Assembly: GCA_009760855.2 (NCBI GenBank) | Contig: WPIO01000008.1 | Location: forward strand, 841,001-905,000 | Source: Cristatella mucedo | Lineage: Eukaryota > Bryozoa > Phylactolaemata > Cristatellidae | Length of the DNA: 64,000 bases | Reading direction: 5' to 3' | In this document: in pieces, positions 49,801-59,100 of the stretch | Position numbering within the stretch: the first letter of the stretch is position 1 | How the letters are laid out: every line of letters starts with the position of its first letter | Notes under the pieces: generated by a model | What the model saw: the letters and a program-made list of their open reading frames with translations, nothing else | Databases searched by the model: none | Told to the model about the DNA's origin: nothing | Made by a program: the position numbers and the translations under genes

Positions 49801-52800
49801 AGGGGCCATAGGCCGGGGGCTATAGGCCGGCAGCCTAGCTACAGCCGTTAAGTTACGAAAGGAAGTGTTCTCGCCAAATTCCAAGGCGCCTGGACACATT
49901 ACGCCCTAATTCGCGTTGACATCGCAGCTGGCTCTAGGCCGGCCGCCTAGGTACAGCCATTCAGTTATGCACCTGGAAGGAATTTCGCCGTCTCAGCAAT
50001 CATTTGTGTCTGTTAACTACCGGCTCAGTCTTTCTGTGGATTGGGGAATTCAGTTACATAAATTCGCCTCACCCCGAGCTCCTTACGAAAGCTGTTCAAC
50101 ATACATGCTTGAACTTGCCCTCTGCCGCACCCGCTGTTTGCGACTGTGACAGCGACTGCACAGGCACGGGTATATCCCACTCCCGAGTCTTGTCTTTAAT
50201 CGCACATCGCCCGCCATTGTCTTTCGTTCAATCCCGTGTTTTCTGTGCTTTGTGTAGCTTTACCTGAAGTGGGCCGGTTCGACGCAACGAGCTAACGCAT
50301 GCGTCCGGCGACTCTGCGAGCCGTTACCCAGGGTGACGACCTCGACAGACAGCTACTCTTTCACCACCTATCTCACACCGTGCGCATGGCGTGCACTGTG
50401 TGTGCGCGTGCAAGAGCTGATATGCAGCGGAAGTGCTCAGTTTGTCTGCCCTAATCGCAGGATTGATCCGTCGCCGGTAGCACCGTCGAGCGTCGATCCG
50501 TACCCGATTTACCCTTCAGGACCTTCGCGATTCTCGTCTGACCCTGTCGTCTTGAGAGTTTCCCGCCAATTGCTCAACGCGACCACACTCGCTGGCGTTA
50601 TTTGCCGTCATTTCCACGAGCTGCTGCTAAGCAAATAAAGGCACGGGCGATAGCCGTTAAGGCTTTTCAGCCCAGTGGTGTTCGTAGGATAGTACGTAGG
50701 ATAGTTCGTAGGATAGTACGTAGGATAGTACGTAGGATAGTACGCGCCCGGGGACGAACGGCGACACAGTCGTCAGCCCACCTCCTCCAGTATTGAGCGC
50801 CCATTTTGACACCAGGCACCAGCCCCCTGATCCGGCGTCCGAGGACAAGTGCCTCACCTTCGCTATGCCACTGCTTGAGCCACTGCATAGATGAGGCCGT
50901 TGAATATGCTAGCTTTTACTTTACTGGTACCCGCAGATTACTCGAGCAACGAAGTGAGTGTTCGCTGTCGTGCCCCGCCCACTGTATCCGTGGGAAGGTG
51001 ACGAGCGTAGCTGGGAATTCGTTGAGCGCCGCCGAACCTTCGGGATGGGGCGCTGCCGGCTGTAAAACTCTTTTGATGCCGCTGAGAAATTGATTTGGTA
51101 CGCGGACCGCCCTCGCCTCGCTCGAGCCAGCCAGCCGCATATCCGGGCAGCAACCCTAGCTGCGCTCATGAATTCCGCCGAGCAAAGAGCGAGTGTGGCT
51201 AAGTGATTTGTACGCCATCTGGTTGGTGCTTTCGTATGACTCGCTCAAAGTCTGGACGGCCTCGAAGGCTCGAAATCGGCTGCCGGCTTCGCTCGCTCGT
51301 CTCGCTGCAACGAAAAAAGCTAGAAAATTGCAATGAAAGCAAATGGCTGCCGCCAATAAAAAGACTGACCGTGTGGCAGCCGGATGGATGCATTGGCATC
51401 GTGAGCTGCGATTGTGATCCCAGCCGGAGGTTATAATAAGAATAATAATAAGAATAAGGATAATAATAATAATACGTTAGCATAACACCCTATCAGAACT
51501 TCATCTTTAAGGAATTGTCATATGCTGGCCGTTTTTAATATTTGCCTGGCTGTCAAAAATGGCTGACGATTCGTCGACGAAAGATCCCGGCAGGGGGCAC
51601 TGCAAAACATATACTGCATCTCGTGCGTCTCTCTCGTCTCGTGCAGATCGCTACGCGAGTTCTTGCTATTTCAAGAGCCGCCTCGATCGCTTGCCTCTTA
51701 TCGTTCGCCCCTCGCACTCATCCGCTTGCTGACACCATTCGTTTTCGTCCGCCGGCACCTGCTCTGCTTTATGTTCTCTAAACGGAAGTTATGAGAGAGT
51801 TTTTCCTACGCCGGTTTAGACGGTTTTCTAGTGTTCTTGTCGGTGAAAGGGCTGCTCCCTCCTCCTCCTCCCCCCCCCCCGCGTCGACTTGGAGCGCCCC
51901 GACATCGAGGCTGTTTGCTTGCCGAGCGACGCTTCAACTCGCCTACGGCGGGCGCCGCGCCCCAAATTTTCCAGATGGATCTCGCCAAAGAAGAGAAGTG
52001 CGAGTTCCTGCCATTCCACGCACCGCGGAAGGTCGAAGTCAAAGGAGGTCGCATCATCGCCATGGTGTTCGCTCGCGCCGAGCAGCTGGATGACGGTGAG
52101 TGGATCGAGGACGACGAGCAGCTGGTGACCGTGAAGGTGGATCACGTGATATCGGCCTTCGGCTCAGGGCTAACCGACGCGAGCGGTGAGTGTCGCGACC
52201 GTGCGGCAGCGGCTAGCTCGGAAGCGCTAGACGACCGGAAGCGAGCAGCAACCGGAAGCGAACTGGCGGTGCTGCAGCCCGCTGGGATAGAGAGAGCGAG
52301 CGAGATAGAGAGAGTGAGAGAGAGAGAGACAGACTCGCCCCGACCAAGGTTTGGCCGAGGTCGTGAGCTCGAGCTCTTTGGCATATGTAAAGCGCCTGAA
52401 TAGAGATTAAGTTCCCTCTCAGGGAGGGTGCTATACAAATACATTGTATATTGTCGGCGAAGCGTCGCGAAGCACGCCTCTCGAAGCCCCGTCTGTTCTA
52501 GCAGCTGCATCGGCATCGGCGGGGGGGGGGGGACTCAGAATCGGCGACGTCGCCTCCCCGGCAGAGAGCAGGGGCAGATCGGCTGGGCAGGAGACGGCCA
52601 CCGAGAAACCGGAACCGGCCTGTTGGAGGACCTCGACCTCGCTATTTTTTAGGGCTGGCAGTCGCTATTTCATTTCGACCTCCCTCGCGCCGAGCGCCGA
52701 GCACCATCGACCTTTGACCCATGCAGACTGGCTAATGCGATTTAGTCCGCACGGCGGCTGCAGCCAGTTTAGAGTGCGGTAGATATAGCGTCGAACGTCG

Positions 52801-54012
52801 AGATCGTGAACCGGAGCTAAGCACCGTTTCCCTACAGGGGACCCAGCCAATTTACGGATATCCGCGTACAACGGAGATGTTGATCACAGCAGAATACAAA
52901 CAGTGTATCCTTTCGCCGGACTCGACTTTGCTCTGCAACTAGGGACTCCTGTCTGTCCTCTTGCGCCTAGCACATCCAAATCCTCCAACTTCCTCCTCCG
53001 ATGTCATCCAATGCTCTTTGATGGTCAGATGAAGCAGGTTCCTGCAATGATCTCGTTAGTTGGGGAGATCGTTATAAAAAAATGTTTAGCGTAAATGAAT
53101 CTTAATTAATTAGTCTTAGCTTGGCCTATTCACTATAGCTCACTATTGTGGCTCAAAATCAGGGTTGCCAGACAAAAGTGAGGATCGTTTAGCCTGACTG
53201 ATCGCTAGCTGTAAATTCATTATCGGCAGTTTTAAGCTCAGGTTGCAGAAATTCAAAGAGAGCCAGCCAGTGTAGAGAACCGTACCTTGCGGTTCAATCT
53301 GTAGGAGTCGTGACCTCTCGTTCGAGAACGTAAGATTTTAATTGGGCGAAAGCTCGCCGCCATGTTTCGCTTCCCGTCGAGTAGGTCCATGTGAGTGCCG
53401 CAGGAGAGCGAGCACGCGTGTGCCAGCCAGCAGGTTGCTTGCCGTTGCAAAAGCGAGTGCTTCCAACTTGCCGGCTAGAGCATCTGCTGCCTACCTGGGG
53501 CAGCGGCGGCACTAAAAGTATCCGGGTGGCTGCTGCAGCGGCGGGGCTGAAGCAGCCCAGAGGCGCAGCTGAGATAATGGGGCGGGTACTGCGAAATTAA
53601 GAGAGGGGCACTGAGAGGCAGGCGCCTTGCGGAGTAGCTAGCGCAGCAAAGACGCCGGCGGCGGCGGCGGCGGATTTCGCTGAGCCTCGACATTTGCAGT
53701 TCGCGAGGCCATGAGGCCGCTGGCGTTTACTCGCTGGGGCCTGCCGCACACCGACGGCGAGACGATGCAGACGAGCGAGCCGTGGGCGTTCTGCGGCGGC
53801 GACCTGGCGGGCGTGGCGCAGACCACCGTCGAATCGGTCAACGACGGCAAGCAGGCCAGCTGGTACATGCACAAGTACCTGCAGGTAGCGAACTCGCTGG
53901 CGCTATCGCGAGAGCTCCGCCTCTCGTCTCCTCTCCCCCCACTCTGGTGCCCTCTTACCCTCCCCACTTCTCTTTCTCTTCTCTCGCTCTCGCTCGACGT
54001 CTGCTTCACTCA

Positions 54013-54062
<50 letters not shown>

Positions 54063-56054
54063 ACTCTCTCTCACTCATCCATATCTTTTTGTCGCGGCCG
54101 CCCTACCTAAGCAAGGCTAGAGGGTTATGCTGAGGCAATTCGGAACGCGCTGCAACCACATCATTCAACCATGCTTCCTTCGCCACACATGTAAAGTGCA
54201 TTGAAATGTCATTAGCCTCAGGTCATGTCCCAGCACCTTTCAAAAAAGCTGTAGTCAGGCCACTTCTCAAGAAAGCCACACTAGACCAAGAGAACTTGAG
54301 CAACTACCGCCCAGTCTCCCTTCTACCATTCTTATCAAAGACACTGGAACGGGTCGTGGCGGACCAACTGAACTCATATATTGAAACTTCCAACCTTGCT
54401 AGTAAGTTCCGGTCTGGCTTTAGAGCTAATCAGTCCACAGAATCAGCATTGCTTAGGGTGTACAACGACCTACTTAGGAAACAGACATAGGTAGAGTGTC
54501 TCTACTTGCTTTGCTCGATCTTTCGGCAGCTTTTGATACTATCGATCACAAAGTTCTTCTAGAGTGCCTCTCATCTCGCCTGGGCATCACTGGCACTGCT
54601 CTGCAATGGTTCAGGTCCTATTTCAGTGGGAGACTCAAGAGTATTGACGTGAATGGACAAAGATCATCCGAGGTGCCTCAGAGCTCCGTGCTAGGTCCCG
54701 TTCTTCTCACGGTTTATACTCTCCCTCTTGCTGATGTGATTGCCAATCACAATCTAGGCATTCACTTCTATGCGGATGAAACTCAGTTGTACCTTTGCTT
54801 TGATCCCTCCCAGCCTTCGAGCACCTCGAATTCTCTCAACTCACTTGCTGCATGTATTGATGACATCCGCACATGGATGGCAGCAAATTTTCTAAAACTA
54901 AACGATGATAAAACTAACTTACTAGTTATGGGCAAACCCAGTGTGATTCAGAAATTGGAAAGGCTGACGTTCAAACTGGCTCTGCCAGCATATTTTCCGT
55001 TGAATCAGCTCGAAATCTAGATGTCATGTTCCTAAGTAACCTCACGTTAGACGACCATTGCAGCTCCACAGTCAAATCCGCCTACTTTCAGCTACATAAC
55101 ATTGCTAAAATTCGGGCTTGTTTAGATAAGGATACCACGTCTAAGTTGTTCCATGCATTTGTGACATCTGTCTTGACTTCTGTAACTCTCTGCTTACTGG
55201 CCTACCGGCATGTGCGATCAGGCGATTGCAGCTGGTGCAAAACTCCGCAGCTGGGCCTGTCTGTCGTGTGCATCGCAGTTGCCACATCACACCACTTCTC
55301 GCCGACCTGCATTGGCTACCAGTCAAGCAACGGATGGACTTCAAGGTCGTGTCGCTTACTTTTAGGTTGCTTCATTCTTTGGCACCAGCCTATCTCTCAG
55401 ATCTACTCCCCCACCAGGCCAAGCATAATACCACCCGCTTTTCGGAATTCAACAGTTTACCAATACCTCGTACAAACCTCAAATTATTTGGAGACCGTGC
55501 ATTTAGCTCGTATGCTCCCAAAGCCTGGGACTCACTCCCAACTTGAGTCAGAACATCCCCTGACTTGACCACATTTAAAAAGAAGTTACAAACACACCTA
55601 TTTAGGGCAGCATTTAGTGGGTCCCTGTGATTCGTCCTTCATGTGCTTTTACGTGCTGACACTGTGCATACTGCCACTAACCACACTTGCATGCTGACCA
55701 TGTGCATGTCACCCCTAACCATGTTATTCATGTTGTTTATCAAGCATGATATTACTCACGATTCAATCGTGTTTCCCTTTGCAGCAAATGTAAAGCGCCT
55801 AGAAAGAGATTGAGTTCACTGAGAGCGCTTTATCAAATGGATTATCATTATTATTATTAAAGAGATTTAGTTCTCTGAGGACGCTATACAAATGCATAGT
55901 TATTATGATTACTATCCCTGGTACACCTTAGAACTTTTATAATCGGTTCGCATTTTAAAATGTCGATCGCTAACATGAGTACTTGAGGTATGAGTCGTCG
56001 TCGCCCACAGGACAGCTTCGCGAAGATTCGAGACGAGAAATACGCACGTCCACC

Positions 56055-56101
<47 letters not shown>

Positions 56102-59100
56102 GATTTAGGCAAGCGAGTGAAGCAGCGCTACCGGTTCCGTTGAAAATGATTAGACGGGCAACCTTTTGGCGGTTGCTGGAGAAAACCGGAGTCTGCCCGG
56201 AGCTTAGGTAATATCTTAAAGCAAGCGGCCTTTGCGACCTTGCTCACAATCTGAACCACTCGCAATCTAAGCTCATCCTCTGAGCGCCCATGTTTCGACA
56301 TCCTAGTGCACGTCGCCTTGTAATAGAGCCTCGAGGCAAGCTCTCAGTAGCGCCAGGTACGCTTGGTTAGGCCGGAGCGAACTCGTGCGATCGAAGCTCC
56401 GTTTTCCTGCTCGCTCGCGTGCTCCAGCTCGCTCGCGAGCACCAGCGCACCCCAGCATTCTGCAACAAATTCCTTCCTCGCTGCAATCGTCAATGCAGGC
56501 AGTGCACGGAAAGACTGTTAGCGGCCCAGCAGTGCTGCCAAAGTTCTTCACGCCGGTCGACCTAGTCGATGTCAGCGTGGAAATGTGCGGACTGAAGTTT
56601 GAGAATCCGTTCGGGCTGGCTAGCGCCACACCGACGACCAGCAGCGCAATGATACGCCGAGCGTTCGAGGCCGGCTGGGCGTTCGCGGTCACGAAAACAT
56701 TCGGCCTTGACAAGGTGAGCGAGAACGTCATGGCAACAGTTGTTCTCCTGTTCCTCACCGTCTCCTTCAGCCGCTTTCTTTCGCTGGCGAACAGCGTACT
56801 GCCGCCATTGCTGGTCGGACAATCCAGCGAGCACGGTCGAGTCTCGTGACTGCCAAGCACCGGAAGCGCTCGATAACATTTGGACTCGATAGCAAAATTA
56901 GACAAACGCCGCAAACGACTCACTTATTGGGTTGCATGCCTTAAGCGCGGCCACAGTTTTGGCTGAACTGTGCAATCCGCTTGCGACTCCCCCCCCCTCT
57001 TGCCCCCCCCCCCCGCGTGAGTCCGGTCCGAGGTCGAAGGTGCCGGTTTGACCTCCTTCTCTGCCAGGATCTCGTGACGAACGTGTCGCCGAGAATCGTG
57101 CGCGGCACAACGTCTGGCTCGCTGTACGGTCCAAACCAAAGCGCCTACCTAAACATAGAGCTGATCAGTGAGAAGAGAGCCTCCTACTGGCTGCAGAGCA
57201 TCCAAGAGCTGAAGCGAGACTTTCCCACCAAGGTACTTCCGCTTTCGGCTTCGCCGGGCATTGCGGTCAGGCGCCGCCGCCGCTGCTGCTGTTACTGCTG
57301 CTCGCGACGTCTACCGCTACGTCTTCGGCTTTCGGGGCCGCCCGCTTTAGATTGTCATCGCCAGCATCATGTGCGTCCACGACGAGTACGACTGGACGAC
57401 TCTGGCCACGGCGAGCGAGGTACGCTGCCTGCACATGCACGATTCGTAGCTCGATTCGCTTCGAGTGTTGGTGCGAGCTGCGAAGGCCTGCTGCTGCTGC
57501 TGCTGCTGCGGTGCACAGCATCGCTCGACCGACGAGTTGACTCGGCGGCGGAGGCTGCTGATGTTTTTGGCTCAGCTCTTGCTTCGCTGAGGTTTAAGCG
57601 AGCCTCGCATCGTGCTCGCACTGCTGGTGGACGGTTTCTCGGATTGTGGATTCCCGGATGCGAATCTCCGAATGTGAATTCTGCTGGCGGGTAGGATTAT
57701 TCGCCGGCCCGTAGACTCTCACCGTAACCAGGGCAGCCGCACCGTGGCCGCGATAGTGTCGCTTATGCCTAAACCTTGACTTTAAATGGAAACGCGTTTC
57801 GCCGGAAGCGTGCCATCCCTCTCAGTTTCTTGTCCCTCAGTTTCCTCGCGGCTAAAAGAAAGCTTAGAACAGAAGAAAAGTTTCCTTCCTTATGCACTCC
57901 ACTCACTGGGAACAACCGTGCGGTTGGGCAGTGTTAGTTTTACATTGAAAGTAATAGTAAATCGCTTGCATAGCGCTCCGAAAGAACCAAATCTCTATTC
58001 AGGCACTCCATAACCAGGTGCAAAAGAACCCACAGTCAATGGTTAATGACACTCAAGCTATCCTGCTTAAGAAATCGTAGGAAAGAATGCGATTACAATG
58101 TTAATGCTTAGCACGAGCACGCGAAAGAACACAAGAAGGCATCGGGGCCGCTGGTCCGCTCGACTTCGGCCGGATTTGTTGCATGCACCGAATCATGCAC
58201 AAGTAAGCAGGCGAGCAGCGCACGTGAAGAGAAAAGGACAGGGTCAGTGCGGGGTCAGTCAGTGCGGGGTCAGTCAGTGGAAAGGCAAGCAAAACACGCG
58301 AGCCTAGCAGCTGAGACTTTAAAGATGCAAAGTCGATGTAAGTGGTGACAAAAGCTGTAAGCGAGTTCCAGACCTTCCTTTCGCGCGCACGCGCGAACTG
58401 TCGGCCCGATCACTAAACCCCGCTTTTATTCAAGTGCTAGGAGCAGCGACGACGACGACGACAGGCTGCTAATGAGCGGTCGGTGTCAAGAGGCACGTGA
58501 CTGGAGAGGAGCAAGCGAGACGGTCGTACAGGGAGGCAGGTGCGAGCGAGTGAATCCATCGAATCCATCCCAAAGGGAGGATCACGTATTCGAGTCGATG
58601 CGTGCACGATAAGCGAATGCCGGTGACGCTCGGACGGAAGTGGCATGACGCGGCGATAGCTACACCGTTTACGACATACCAGCCGAGCTGCTGAGTTTCG
58701 TACCAGTCGCAGTCGGTTGAGTGCACAGCGGTAGGTCATGAATTTGAAAGAAATTGCCATAATCTAGACTATCGATGCCGCTTCCTCGGAGAAGGCAGTA
58801 ATAATTACTATCGATTCTTTGTGCTCAAAGTGCTCCCAGTGCGTTCTTATAAGAAATAGTCAATCAGCAGTAATCTGCGGCTTTTAGCACTTGACGGATG
58901 GCTTTTTGCCACGCTGGTTTGGCCCAAAAGGTTAAAGTGCTCGCCTCGACAAAGGTCAAGGTTAATGTATTTGACGACCGACGTCGTGGGCTCGAGGCCC
59001 GTGGCATATCTGATGCGCCTGAATAAAGATTTAGGTCTCAGGGCGCCATAGAAATAAACTATGTGTACTTTTTATCAAATTTCCAACATCACTTTTGTTA

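Noticed and set aside
54206-55568. LINE reverse-transcriptase frames as a host gene
   Set aside because: They belong to a broken retrotransposon inside DPYD intron 12 with similar copies elsewhere in the window.
56385-56498. Upstream extension of DPYD exon 13 in the same open frame
   Set aside because: An acceptor at 56498 gives exactly the family exon length and alignment; the upstream Arg/Ala/Pro-rich part has no homology I recognise.
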